Shown one piece after another: positions 1 to 9,111 of a DNA stretch of 64,000 bases; positions within the stretch are counted from its first letter, which is position 1; the number at the start of each line of letters is the position of its first letter. The notes beneath the pieces were generated by a model. The model saw nothing but the letters and a program-made list of their open reading frames with translations, had not been told where the DNA came from and made no database searches. The position numbers were made by a program, and so were the translations under genes. The stretch is from Methanosarcina sp. UBA289 (lineage in GTDB: Archaea; Halobacteriota; Methanosarcinia; Methanosarcinales; Methanosarcinaceae): positions 62,001-126,000 of the forward strand of contig DAKJ01000009.1 in NCBI GenBank assembly GCA_002496565.1. Direction: 5' to 3'.

Positions 1-894
1 GAAATCGACGTGCTGCCCGAAATAACTCCCGTAGAGGCAGAGAAACTCAAGGGTAAAGATAACATAAAAGTTTACAACATTCCGGATGCTACGGGCTATG
101 AAATCGCCTTTAACTGCGAACAGTTCCCAGCAAATGATCCCCTCTTCAGGCAGGCCTTAAGCCATGCCGTGAACCGGGAAAATGCCGCTAATATGCTGGG
201 GAACGCGGAACCTACTGAGACCGTATTCCTGCTCCCGGATCTTGCGCATGATTTTGTAAACCCGGACTACATCGGGAAATATGACTACGACCTTGGAAAG
301 GCAAGGGACCTTTTTAAGGTCTCAGATAACTTTTCCGTGGATTCCGATGGAAAGGTCCGGTATAAAAACGGGGATCAAATTCACCTGAAAATCCCGCTCG
401 GAGGTAAGGCCCATATGAACAGGGCTGATGAAAAACTCCTGAACGTCATAAAAATGGACTGGGAGGAAAAACTGGGTTTTGATGTGGAATTAGAGGCCGT
501 CCCAGAGGATATCTATCTTGAACAAATAGGAGAGAGTCCAATCTTCATCGATGGCATGCCCGGCACCATGCACGACGATTTGGAAGACCTGAATAATTTC
601 TACAGAAGCCCTGCAGGCAGCAACTACTACCACTACGACAGCCCCGAATATAACCGGCTGATGGAAGAGTTGAAAAACACCGCTGACCGGGACAAAAGGA
701 AAGAAATCGGGTACCGGATGCAGGCCGTCCTGGCCGAAGACGTACCCACCATTCCGGTCTGCAGCACGGGTACGCTCGTGGCTTACCGCACTGACCGTTT
801 TACGGGCTGGGAAAACGTTCTGCCTTTGCAGGCTGGAATCCTGGATAAAAAGGTCTTTTTGAACATCAAACCCGTGAGTTCCCAGGCTTCCTGA
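1..894 (+). CDS. ABC transporter substrate-binding protein, peptide/nickel family 5 (3' part)
   Basis: C-terminal ~297 residues of an extracellular solute-binding protein of the DppA/NikA family; the frame is open to the first base, so the gene begins upstream of the window. The family binds oligopeptides or nickel complexes outside the membrane and hands them to the two permeases encoded next. Supporting features are the FRQALSHAVNRE segment, typical of this family's C-terminal lobe, the late YHYDSPEYNRLMEEL segment, and its position in front of DppB/DppC/DppD/DppF-type genes. The substrate cannot be read from this part of the protein. Confidence 0.9.
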   Translation, partial: EIDVLPEITPVEAEKLKGKDNIKVYNIPDATGYEIAFNCEQFPANDPLFRQALSHAVNRENAANMLGNAEPTETVFLLPDLAHDFVNPDYIGKYDYDLGKARDLFKVSDNFSVDSDGKVRYKNGDQIHLKIPLGGKAHMNRADEKLLNVIKMDWEEKLGFDVELEAVPEDIYLEQIGESPIFIDGMPGTMHDDLEDLNNFYRSPAGSNYYHYDSPEYNRLMEELKNTADRDKRKEIGYRMQAVLAEDVPTIPVCSTGTLVAYRTDRFTGWENVLPLQAGILDKKVFLNIKPVSSQAS

Positions 895-1015
895 ATCGAA
901 GTTTGCGGACGCTTAACTCAAAGCTCGTAGATACCTCAATCGATGAGGGCGGTTTAAGCTGAGTTTCCGAATCAAAAGCGTATATCTGAATTGAAAAGGC
1001 ATGGAGGGAAAAAAA

Positions 1016-1999
1016 ATGGTTTTAGAGATTGGGAACAGGTATATCCTGAGAAGGTTTTTCTCAGGTCTGCTGGCTTTCCTTCTCAGCATTACCCTTACTT
1101 TTTTCCTCCTCCGCTCTTTGCCCGGGGATTATATGACCGATTTGCTGCTGGAAATCGGAAGATATGCCCCTCCTGAACTGGTAGCTTCCTTCAAACATGA
1201 GGTTGGACTGGATCTGCCCCTGCCAAAGCAATACCTCCTCTACCTTACGGGCATCCTGAAAGGCAACTGGGGACATTCTTTTGAATATGGGCTTCCGGTT
1301 TTTTCCCTTATCCGGGAAAAACTATACTGGACTCTTGTGCTGCTTTTACCTTCGACTCTCCTTTCTGCTGGCCTGGGCATAGGGCTCGGAGCCTGTTCGG
1401 GCTGGAAAAACGGTTCGAAAACGGATGCTTTCCTCCTCCATTCCTTGGTTTTTGTAGGAGCGGTTCCTTCTTACTGCTGGGGCTTTGCCGGGCTTTTCAT
1501 ATTCAGCTTCCGACTGGGGCTACTGCCTTTTGGGGGCTACGTGAGCCTGCCGAGTACGGAACCTGCCGGGCTTTTCCGGCATGCCCTCCTGCCCGTGTTG
1601 ACCCTTACCCTCTGCTCGGTTCCGGGGATCTATTACCTTATGCGAAACTCCATGCTCGATACCCTTGGGGAAGATTATATCCTGGCCGCAAGGGCAAGAG
1701 GTTTTTCCGAGAGCCGGATTCTTTTTCAGCATGCTCTTCCTAACTCCGTCCTGCCCGTGCTGACCATGACCTCTCTGCACTGCGCCCACATGCTTGCGGG
1801 CAGCGTCTTCATAGAGACCGTCTTTGCCTGGCCGGGGCTCGGGCTGCTTACATTTTCCGCTCTCGAAGCCCATGACCTGCCTCTTTTGCAGGGGATTTTC
1901 CTAGTTGATACCCTGCTCACAATCATCGCCAATCTCACCGCCGATCTACTCTATCCCCTGATAGACCCGAGAATCAGAAGCCGAATTAGGGGGGAGTAA
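1016..1999 (+). CDS. ABC transporter permease, DppB/NikB type
   Basis: Inner-membrane permease of a peptide/nickel ABC transporter, about 327 residues with several hydrophobic helices. The cytoplasmic EAA-type loop that docks to the ATPase is seen as EDYILAARARGFSESRI followed by HALPNSVLPVL. An ATG at 1001 is in frame, but the ATG at 1016 sits seven bases after a GGAGGG ribosome site at 1003-1008 and is preferred. It lies ~120 bp after the binding protein and just before the second permease, in one operon. Confidence 0.92.
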   Translation: MVLEIGNRYILRRFFSGLLAFLLSITLTFFLLRSLPGDYMTDLLLEIGRYAPPELVASFKHEVGLDLPLPKQYLLYLTGILKGNWGHSFEYGLPVFSLIREKLYWTLVLLLPSTLLSAGLGIGLGACSGWKNGSKTDAFLLHSLVFVGAVPSYCWGFAGLFIFSFRLGLLPFGGYVSLPSTEPAGLFRHALLPVLTLTLCSVPGIYYLMRNSMLDTLGEDYILAARARGFSESRILFQHALPNSVLPVLTMTSLHCAHMLAGSVFIETVFAWPGLGLLTFSALEAHDLPLLQGIFLVDTLLTIIANLTADLLYPLIDPRIRSRIRGE

Positions 2000-2018
2000 G
2001 CTGGCAGGAGGAAGTAAG

Positions 2019-2858
2019 CTGTTTCGAGAAAAAGCCTTTCTTGCTGGACTTGCCCTTTTGCTGCTTTATCTGCTCGTAGCCCTCCTGGCTTCCTGGCTTG
2101 CTCCTTATGACCCTTTGGAAATAAGCGGCAGCCCCTGTGAAAGCCCGAGCCCGGATCATTTTTTTGGAACCAACGATTTCGGGCAGGATCTTTTTAGCAT
2201 GCTGCTTTTGGGGAGCCGGGCCACTCTGTTTTTCGGCTTTCTGGGCGCCTGCATCTCCACCGGGCTGGGTACAGGCCTGGGAGTCTTTTCAGGCTTTTTG
2301 GGCGGCCGCACTGACAGGGTGATTTCAGGAACTCTTGACGTGCTCATGACCATTCCCCAGCTGCCCTTGCTCCTTGTGTTGAGCATTTACCTGAGGCCGG
2401 GACTCTATCTCCTCTGCGGGGTTATGGGGCTGCTCGGGAGCCTGACGCAGGCCAGGATAATCCGAGCAAAAGTACTCTCTCTTTCCACGGAAAATTTCGT
2501 ATATGCGGCAAAGGGCCTGGGCCTCAGTGATTTTCATATCATGTTCAGGTACATTTTGCCTTCAGTCTTCCCACTTACGCTTGTAAAATTCCTGTTTGGG
2601 GCCCAGCACTATATGCTGCTCGGGGTAGGGCTGAGCTTCCTCGGGCTTGGAGACCCGGAAATTGTGGACTGGGGCCAGATGCTACACCAGGTATATTCGG
2701 GAGGCGGTTTTGCTCTTGGGTTGTGGAACTGGTTTTTACCTCCCTGTTTTGCAATGGTCGGGCTTTCTTTTTCCCTTTCCCTGCTGGGTTACAGCCTGGA
2801 GCCCTGGCTTTCCCCGCAGCTGAGACATGAAAAACAGACCTTCTTTGAATGTGATTGA
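2019..2858 (+). CDS. ABC transporter permease, DppC/NikC type
   Basis: Second membrane subunit of the same transporter, with the docking loop ENFVYAAKGLGLSDFHI and ILPSVFPL. The first conventional start (TTG at 2058) would cut into the first membrane helix. The same frame is open upstream with no ATG, GTG or TTG before the end of the preceding gene, and a GGAGGA site at 2007-2012 lies seven bases before a CTG at 2019. Starting there gives FREKAFLAGLALLLLY, a normal N-terminal helix, and ~279 residues. The CTG start is my inference; the family call is firm. Confidence 0.85.
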   Translation: MFREKAFLAGLALLLLYLLVALLASWLAPYDPLEISGSPCESPSPDHFFGTNDFGQDLFSMLLLGSRATLFFGFLGACISTGLGTGLGVFSGFLGGRTDRVISGTLDVLMTIPQLPLLLVLSIYLRPGLYLLCGVMGLLGSLTQARIIRAKVLSLSTENFVYAAKGLGLSDFHIMFRYILPSVFPLTLVKFLFGAQHYMLLGVGLSFLGLGDPEIVDWGQMLHQVYSGGGFALGLWNWFLPPCFAMVGLSFSLSLLGYSLEPWLSPQLRHEKQTFFECD

Positions 2859-2965
2859 GGAACTTTCGGATTCATGAGATTTTTCCAAAAGTGTGAGGAC
2901 TGTTCAAATCAATTAGTAATTTTCAAACTCAGAAGGACTTTCCAAAGCAAAGAGGAATTATTCAG

Positions 2966-3892
2966 ATGGAGCTCATAGAAATAAAAAGCTTGAAAGTAAC
3001 TTTTCCGACCGAAGCAGGGCCTGTTAGGGCTGTGGATTGCGTAGACCTGCAACTTGGAGTGCGGGAAAAGCTCGGGCTGATCGGGGAGACCGGGTCCGGT
3101 AAGTCCGTGCTCACCCATGCGATCCTGCGTCTGCTTCAGCCCGATGCCCTCTGTGAAGGGGAAATTCTTTATCAGGGCAGGAATCTCCTAGGCCTTGCCC
3201 CGACCGAAATGCGCAGGCTCAGGGGCAGGGAACTTGCTCTGATCCCGCAAAACCGCGCTTTAAACCCCCTGCAAACGGTTGGAAAACAGCTCCTTGAAAC
3301 CCTCCGGCAGGCGGGATATTCTAAAAAAGAAGCCGCAGCAAAAATGCCCGAATTGCTTCGCTCGGTCGGGGCGATTGACCCTGATTCCTGGACAAAAGCC
3401 TATCCCCACGAATGCAGCGGGGGAATGTGTGAGAGGATTGTGATTGCGCTCTCCCTTGCATTTTCCCCTTCCCTTCTGCTCGCAGACGAGCCTACGAAAG
3501 GGCTTGATTCCCTGAACCGGGCCCGGATTATAACCTTGCTTGGCGCAGTAACGAGAAATCAGGCCTTGCTCTTTATCACTCACGACCTGGAGGCTGCGGC
3601 TATGCTTTGCACCCGGCTTGCCCTGATGTATGCCGGGGAACTTGTGGAACTTGGAGATAAGGACACAGTTTTTGAAAATCCCCTGCACCCTTATACCCGG
3701 GGTCTGCTTTTTGCCCTCCCGGCAAGGGGCATGCAGCCTATTCTAGGTCGGAGCCCTCCTTTAACAGCTTTACCCGATGGTTGCAGGTTTCATTCCCGCT
3801 GTCCCGGAGCTATGGCCCGTTGCCGGAGGCAGCATCCTCCCCTGTTTGATACGGGAAACAGACATTTTTGCAGGTGCTGGCTCTATGTTTGA
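2966..3892 (+). CDS. ABC transporter ATP-binding protein, DppD/OppD type
   Basis: First of two ATPases that power the transporter, 308 residues. Visible motifs are Walker A GETGSGKS, the Q-loop region LIPQNRALNPLQ, the ABC signature CSGGMCERI (slightly atypical after GGM) and Walker B LLLADEPTKGLD. The C-terminal oligopeptide-transporter tail with its cysteine cluster is seen as CRFHSRCPGAMARC, which in some family members binds an iron-sulfur cluster. It follows the permeases by ~107 bp and is read in the same direction. Confidence 0.92.
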   Translation: MELIEIKSLKVTFPTEAGPVRAVDCVDLQLGVREKLGLIGETGSGKSVLTHAILRLLQPDALCEGEILYQGRNLLGLAPTEMRRLRGRELALIPQNRALNPLQTVGKQLLETLRQAGYSKKEAAAKMPELLRSVGAIDPDSWTKAYPHECSGGMCERIVIALSLAFSPSLLLADEPTKGLDSLNRARIITLLGAVTRNQALLFITHDLEAAAMLCTRLALMYAGELVELGDKDTVFENPLHPYTRGLLFALPARGMQPILGRSPPLTALPDGCRFHSRCPGAMARCRRQHPPLFDTGNRHFCRCWLYV

Positions 3893-3896
3893 GTTG

Positions 3897-4009
3897 ATTT
3901 GTGCATACCAGCGGCAATTTGTGTATGTTCAGGATTGTGCATACCTGAGGTGATTTGAGTATGTCAGTGGTAATTTGTGCATTCTTGAGGTAATTTTATG
4001 CTTGAGGTA
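3897..4009 (+). repeat. Degenerate ~20-bp tandem repeat spanning the start of the second ATPase gene
   Basis: Six imperfect units, each beginning ATTT or ATTG, at 3897-3916, 3917-3933, 3934-3952, 3953-3972, 3973-3992 and 3993-4009, with consensus near ATTTGTGCATACTTGAGGTA. The GAGG in the unit ending at 3992 serves as the ribosome site of the next gene, and the last unit contains its ATG at 3998. The array therefore fills the whole gap between the two ATPase genes. Confidence 0.7.
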
Positions 4010-5074
4010 AAAGATCTGACTGTTAGTTTCATGACCGGTCCCTCGATAGATAAAGATCGAAAACAGAGCTTACGGGCCGTTGACAGAGTGTCATTTTCCC
4101 TGAAAAAAGGCGAAGCTCTGGGCCTGGTAGGGGAGAGTGGTTCCGGAAAAACGAGCCTGGGGCTTGCCCTGCTCCAGCTTATCCGGCCAACTTTCGGAAG
4201 TGTGTGCTTTTGCGGGATCGAGCTTACGGCTTTGGACGGCAGGGCTTTAAGGGAAATCAGGCCACGGATCCAGCCACTTTTTCAGGATCCGACTTCTTCC
4301 CTCAATCCCTGTATGCGGATTGGGACAAGCCTAGAAGAGGCCCTGAGGCTGAAAGCTCCGCTTTCAAAGGAAGAGGCAAGGACCGATGCCCTGAAACTGA
4401 TGGAACTGGTAGAACTTGAACCGGGCCTTTATTCTCGCTATCCCTTTCAGTTAAGCGGAGGGCAGAACCAGAGGGCTGCTCTTGCAAGAGCCCTTGCGCT
4501 GGAGCCGGATTTACTTGTGGCCGACGAACCTACCTCCGCTCTGGATGTCTCGGTGCAGGCCCAGATCCTTGGCCTGCTGCAAAAACTCAGGCAAGAACGG
4601 GGGTTGACCCTTCTTTTTATTTCCCATGACCTTGAAGTCGTGAAAAAGATGTGCGACAGGGTAGCGGTTATGCATGCGGGAAAACTTGTTGAACTCGGGA
4701 AAACGGAAGAGGTTTTCAAAAACCCCACACATCCCTGCACAAAAAGCCTGCTTTTTCCGGATTTGGAAGTAGGACCGGTTCCGACCAAACGGAGTTTTTC
4801 CAAGGCTGCAGCCAGGATTCCGGATGAAAAAGGTTTCTCCGGTCTCGCTGCCTGGACTGCGGCCCGAGGAAAATTAAACTCATGTTTTTCAGGAAACGGG
4901 CCAGAAATTTCCGGTTTTTCGCTGTTGTCATTTTTGAAAGAAAAGTTCAAACCCTGCAAAAAAAGAATGCAGCAGGAGCCAAGATGGGAAAATGCAAACA
5001 AAAATGAAGAACTGGTTGAAATTTCAAAAGGGCATTGGGTTTTGAGCCCTTCTAGTTTTTCTATCTTAGACTGA
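3998..5074 (+). CDS. ABC transporter ATP-binding protein, DppF/OppF type
   Basis: Second ATPase of the transporter, 358 residues. Motifs are Walker A GESGSGKT, Q-loop LFQDPTSSLNPC, signature LSGGQNQRAALARAL and Walker B LLVADEPTSALD. The catalytic core ends near residue 250. The last ~100 residues are unusual: the usual short tail with clustered cysteines is stretched and only partly recognisable (CKKRMQQEP, then ELVEISKGHWV), followed by a serine-rich end instead of the usual HxVAC. This suggests drift or a local frame change in the tail. The start lies inside the tandem repeat. Confidence 0.9.
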   Translation: MLEVKDLTVSFMTGPSIDKDRKQSLRAVDRVSFSLKKGEALGLVGESGSGKTSLGLALLQLIRPTFGSVCFCGIELTALDGRALREIRPRIQPLFQDPTSSLNPCMRIGTSLEEALRLKAPLSKEEARTDALKLMELVELEPGLYSRYPFQLSGGQNQRAALARALALEPDLLVADEPTSALDVSVQAQILGLLQKLRQERGLTLLFISHDLEVVKKMCDRVAVMHAGKLVELGKTEEVFKNPTHPCTKSLLFPDLEVGPVPTKRSFSKAAARIPDEKGFSGLAAWTAARGKLNSCFSGNGPEISGFSLLSFLKEKFKPCKKRMQQEPRWENANKNEELVEISKGHWVLSPSSFSILD

Positions 5075-5115
5075 AAAAAACAGGCTCAAAACTATCCTTT
5101 TTTTCGGTTTTTCAG

Positions 5116-5596
5116 TTGGTTTTGCAGCCGGGTTTGGTAGTGTGCCAATTTTCTGTAAAGTCAAAAATTAAGAACTTATTATTAAAAAGTTATCATGTAG
5201 AAAATTCATATCTAAAAAACGAAATTATATACAGATACAAAAACTTGATTCCAGATTTACAGCGAATTCGCGACATTGACGGATTTCCTAATAACTTCAA
5301 ACATAGAATATTTAGCAATGTAGATGATTATTTCTATATGAGATCATCGCTTAATGAAATAAGGAATATTTCCCCTAATTTCACTAAAAAGGATTATAAC
5401 AGGCTGTCTCGAAACTATGCCCGATCGTACATTTGGACTAGAAGCCTCATAATCTTTATATTTTTTACAGAACTTAATCCAGTGTTCTACCACATTTAAA
5501 AAGTACGATCAAAAGCAGCAATTTTTACTTCCGTTAAACCTAGAAGAAGCTGGAAATTGGCCTTCTATAGCTTCTCCAGGAATTGAAGTATATTGA
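5116..5596 (+). pseudogene. Unrecognised AT-rich ORF, frameshifted
   Basis: An open frame of 127 codons (5116-5499) rich in Asn, Lys, Ile and Tyr, much more AT-rich than the transporter genes before it. Removing one T from the T6 run near 5461-5466 moves the reading into a second frame that continues to a TGA at 5594-5596 and contains the well-formed stretch LEEAGNWPSIASPGIEVY. I read this as one broken gene of ~160 codons. I do not recognise its family. The true start may lie near 5150, where base composition changes. Confidence 0.35.
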
Positions 5597-5990
5597 TTCT
5601 TAAATATAGAAGTATTTTTGAGTTAAGCAGTTCTACAGTAACTTCATGGTTGTATTAGCCAATTATTTAAGAATAATGAATTAGAATTATCGCTTTCATT
5701 ATTATTTTCTTCTTTGTCAATAAGAGAGTTGTGCTGCATAAAATAGTTTATAATAACAATGCTTACTAACGTTCGGCCCAACTTTTAAAACTGTACTTTA
5801 ATTTTGTTTTAAATTATAATTTAATTTATATATTTGAACACTCATATTGATTTTCACGTTTTTCTGAAGCTCTTCTCTTTCCTATATCTATTTCTCTCGC
5901 CCACCTTATCCATGCTTGCATAGAATTATTTATACTGGTGTTGACTAACACAATAATTGAACATCTTAACCAAAAACCGATTACAAAAAC
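5597..5990. other. AT-rich intergenic stretch before the helicase gene
   Basis: About 390 bp of AT-rich DNA with stops in all frames. It has the same composition as the broken ORF before it and is unlike the flanking core genes. I see no RNA gene, terminal inverted repeats or recognisable coding remnant. The promoter of the helicase gene must lie in its 3' part. Confidence 0.4.
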
Positions 5991-8858
5991 ATGATATTTC
6001 ATAACATTTTCAATACCTTTCATCCAAAAATACAGGAAGCTCTCAAAACTCTTGGTTTTACAAAACCCACAGAGCCTCAGGAGAGGTCATTTCCTCACAT
6101 AATGGATGGAAAGCATACTCTTTTGATAGCTCCTACAGGTTCCGGCAAAACCGAATCAGCCGTGCTGCCTGTTTTTAACAGTATCCTGAAAAAGAAGCGA
6201 GAAGCCAGAAAGGGGATATCAGCCCTTTATATAACTCCTTTGAGGGCCCTTAATAGGGATATGCTTTCTCGCATTGAGATCCTCGGGAAGTTACTCGATA
6301 TCAAGGTTCAGGTTCGGCATGGGGATACTCCACAAAGTGAAAGGCAGCGCCAGTCAAGAAACCCTCCTGATGTACTGATCACAACCCCTGAAACCTTGCA
6401 GGCAATGTTTACTGGCTCTCGTCTGCGCCAGAACCTCGAAACTGTAACCCATGTCGTAATAGACGAAATCCATGAGCTTGCAGGTTCAAAACGGGGTGCT
6501 CAGCTCGCTGTCGGGCTTGAGAGGCTTGTGGAAATCTCAGGGGAGTTTCAGAGGATCGGACTTTCTGCAACAGTCGGGAACCCCTGGGAAATTGCTAAGT
6601 TCCTGGCAGGCAATGGAAGGGATTTCACTGTAATTGAGGTAGCCCTGTTGAAGCTGCTTGAGTTTGATGTGGTCAACCCTCAAGTTTCAGTCGAGGGGGA
6701 GATCCAGGATAAAGAAGTCCTGAAAATTGCCAAAACAGTAGGTTGCGAGCCCGAATTTGCATCTCACCTGCTCTGCATCCGGAAAATTATGGAAGATAGC
6801 CAGTCAACTCTTGTTTTTGTAAATACTCGGCAGAGTGCCGAGGCTCTGGCTGCCGGTTTCAGGAAACTTGGGACATCCATAGGTGTGCATCATGGGTCGC
6901 TTTCTTTTGAAGCCCGGGTGGAAGCTGAGGAAGCTTTCAAATCCGGAGCCCTGAAAGGTCTCATCTGCACCTCGTCAATGGAGCTTGGAATCGACATCGG
7001 AAACGTCGATCAGGTGGTCCAGTACGGGTCTCCTCGTCAGGTTTCAAGGCTGCTCCAGAGGGTAGGAAGAGCAGGGCATAAGTTGCATTCGATTTCACGG
7101 GGCACGATAATTTCTATGGAAGTTGACGACACTGCAGAAAGTATGGCAATTACAAAAGCTGCACTAGAAGGCAGGGTTGAAGAGGTTTCTCCGCATATAA
7201 AATCTCTGGATGTCGTGGCAAACCAGATCGCAGGCATGGTTATGGATTTTGGCGAGGTTGATATTGATAAAATTCTCAGGATTCTTCGGCGGACGTACCC
7301 ATTCCGGGATCTGCAGCTGGAGGAACTGCAAAGAGTTGTGGGTCAGATAGGAGATTACAAACTTGTCTGGCACGAAAAAGGCTCAAACGTGCTGAAAAAA
7401 CGGAGGAAAAGCTGGGAATACTATTACGAGAACCTGTCCATGATTCCAGATGAAAAGAAGTACGAGATCTACGATATTGTTAGCGGGAAATCGGTCGGCG
7501 TGCTGGATGAAGCTTTTGTCGTGAATTTTGCAGAACCGGGCGCCGTTTTCATAACGAAAGGGTACATGTGGCGGATTGTTGAGATGCCAGACCGCGAGCA
7601 GGCAAAAGACAGGATCAAAGTCGAGCCTGTGGAGGGCATGGGAGAGGTTCCAAGCTGGACCGGCGAAGAAATCCCTGTGCCTTTTGAGGTAGCCCAGGAT
7701 GTAGGAAAGCTTAGAGCGGAAATTGCAGCCTTTATCCGCGCAGAACTTGACGACGAAGCCATTGCTGAAAAGCTCAAGGCAGAATATCCCGTAGCAAGGA
7801 ACGCCGTGCTCGAACTGATCCGCCTGGTGCGCGAGCATGTAGAAGGAGGCTTCCCCCTGCCTGACGCAGATACAATCGTGATCGAAGACGAAGGAGACGC
7901 TGTGACTTTGAACGCTTGTTTCGGCCATAATACAAACGGCACCCTTGCTCGAGTCCTGACCTCGCTCCTTTCAGCCCGTTTTGGGAGCAGTGTCGCCCAG
8001 GAGGTAGACCCGTACAGGATTCGGATGACCCTTCCACGCCGGGTAGGCCCTATGCAGATTCGAGATATGCTGCTTTCCCTTCGCCCTGAACATGTTGAAC
8101 CGATCATAGAAATGACCCTGAAGAACACGACTCTGATGAAATGGAAAATGGTCCACGTGGCCCGAAAATTCGGAGCCCTGTCCCGGGACGTTGACTACGA
8201 CCGGATAAGCATGAAAAAGCTGCTGGAAATCTACCAGGGTTCCTCGATGTACGATGAGGTCATTCGGGAAATCTTCCACGACCTGCTTGACGTCCCGAGG
8301 ACAAAAGAAGTCCTTACAAGACTTGCAACCGGCAAGATTTCAGTCGAAGTTTCCCAGCCAACCCCAATCGGTTCAGCTGGCTTTGCAATGAAAAAAGACC
8401 TGGTCGCGCCGGAAAAAGCCGACCGTTCAATTGTGCTTGCCCTTAAAGAACGCATTATGAATGACAGAATCGTTTTATTCTGCACGAACTGCAAGAAATG
8501 GACCTCCCGCCGGCAGGTCAAGAGTGTACCTGAAGAAATCGTTTGCCCGGTCTGCGAATCCAGGATGATTGCAGCCCTCAAACCCTGGGAAGAAGAGGAA
8601 ATCAACCTTGTCAAAAAACAGGCAAAAAAGGTCAAAGTCTCCTCCGAAGAAAAGAAACGGATACAGAGAGTTTACAGAAATGCAAGCATAGTCCGCTCGC
8701 AGGGAAAAAAGGCAGTTATTGCGCTTGCCAGCCGTGGAATTGGGCCTGATACGGCATCAAGAGTCATTGAAAAAATGAGGGTAGACGAAGAGGCGTTTTA
8801 CAGGGATATTCTGATTGCGGAGAGGAATTATGTGAAGACGAAGAAGTTTTGGGAATGA
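5991..8858 (+). CDS. Lhr-like DEAD/DEAH-box ATP-dependent helicase
   Basis: Superfamily 2 helicase of the Lhr (large helicase-related) type, 955 residues, acting on DNA or RNA in repair or recombination. Seen in order: Q-motif region TEPQ, Walker A APTGSGKT (residues 47-54), TPLRALNRD (Ia), TTPE (Ib), DEIH (II), SAT (III), a second RecA domain with FVNTRQSAE and QRVGRAGH (VI), then a long Lhr-type C-terminal part. A zinc-ribbon-like segment CTNCKKW...CPVCES lies near residues 830-860. AT-rich accessory DNA lies on both sides. The last 368 bp (8492-8859) recur in diverged form at 11793-12159. Confidence 0.9.
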   Translation: MIFHNIFNTFHPKIQEALKTLGFTKPTEPQERSFPHIMDGKHTLLIAPTGSGKTESAVLPVFNSILKKKREARKGISALYITPLRALNRDMLSRIEILGKLLDIKVQVRHGDTPQSERQRQSRNPPDVLITTPETLQAMFTGSRLRQNLETVTHVVIDEIHELAGSKRGAQLAVGLERLVEISGEFQRIGLSATVGNPWEIAKFLAGNGRDFTVIEVALLKLLEFDVVNPQVSVEGEIQDKEVLKIAKTVGCEPEFASHLLCIRKIMEDSQSTLVFVNTRQSAEALAAGFRKLGTSIGVHHGSLSFEARVEAEEAFKSGALKGLICTSSMELGIDIGNVDQVVQYGSPRQVSRLLQRVGRAGHKLHSISRGTIISMEVDDTAESMAITKAALEGRVEEVSPHIKSLDVVANQIAGMVMDFGEVDIDKILRILRRTYPFRDLQLEELQRVVGQIGDYKLVWHEKGSNVLKKRRKSWEYYYENLSMIPDEKKYEIYDIVSGKSVGVLDEAFVVNFAEPGAVFITKGYMWRIVEMPDREQAKDRIKVEPVEGMGEVPSWTGEEIPVPFEVAQDVGKLRAEIAAFIRAELDDEAIAEKLKAEYPVARNAVLELIRLVREHVEGGFPLPDADTIVIEDEGDAVTLNACFGHNTNGTLARVLTSLLSARFGSSVAQEVDPYRIRMTLPRRVGPMQIRDMLLSLRPEHVEPIIEMTLKNTTLMKWKMVHVARKFGALSRDVDYDRISMKKLLEIYQGSSMYDEVIREIFHDLLDVPRTKEVLTRLATGKISVEVSQPTPIGSAGFAMKKDLVAPEKADRSIVLALKERIMNDRIVLFCTNCKKWTSRRQVKSVPEEIVCPVCESRMIAALKPWEEEEINLVKKQAKKVKVSSEEKKRIQRVYRNASIVRSQGKKAVIALASRGIGPDTASRVIEKMRVDEEAFYRDILIAERNYVKTKKFWE

Positions 8859-8859
8859 A
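8492..8859 (+). repeat. Helicase 3' end, first copy of a long direct repeat
   Basis: This segment codes the intact C-terminus of the helicase and matches 11793-12159 over its whole length, at roughly 93-94% identity by eye. Nearly all differences fall at third codon positions. The two copies bracket the TPR/amber ORF. Confidence 0.85.
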
Positions 8860-9111
8860 GGGTGAAGGATTGGCTCAGGCAATAAGATATATGTTTGACT
8901 TTTCTTCTTCTGTGTATCTGTGAATAACTCCTATCTTTTTTCTAACTAATGTTGATATTGTTTAATTTCTTGATTTATTTTGATCAAGTATTGTATACGA
9001 TAGTTTCTGATTTCATATTCTATAGATTATATTTGTATATAATTGAATAGATATTAAAAACTCTCTTTCTCCGGTGAGGTCATTTTTATTGGAAAGCTCC
9101 GAATTGGGTGT

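Noticed and set aside
1520..1873. Minus-strand ORF opposite the first permease gene
   Set aside because: Shadow of the permease reading frame; no ribosome site and low-complexity composition.
7469..8128. 219-codon minus-strand ORF inside the helicase gene
   Set aside because: Ser/Arg-rich antisense shadow of a well-supported helicase domain.
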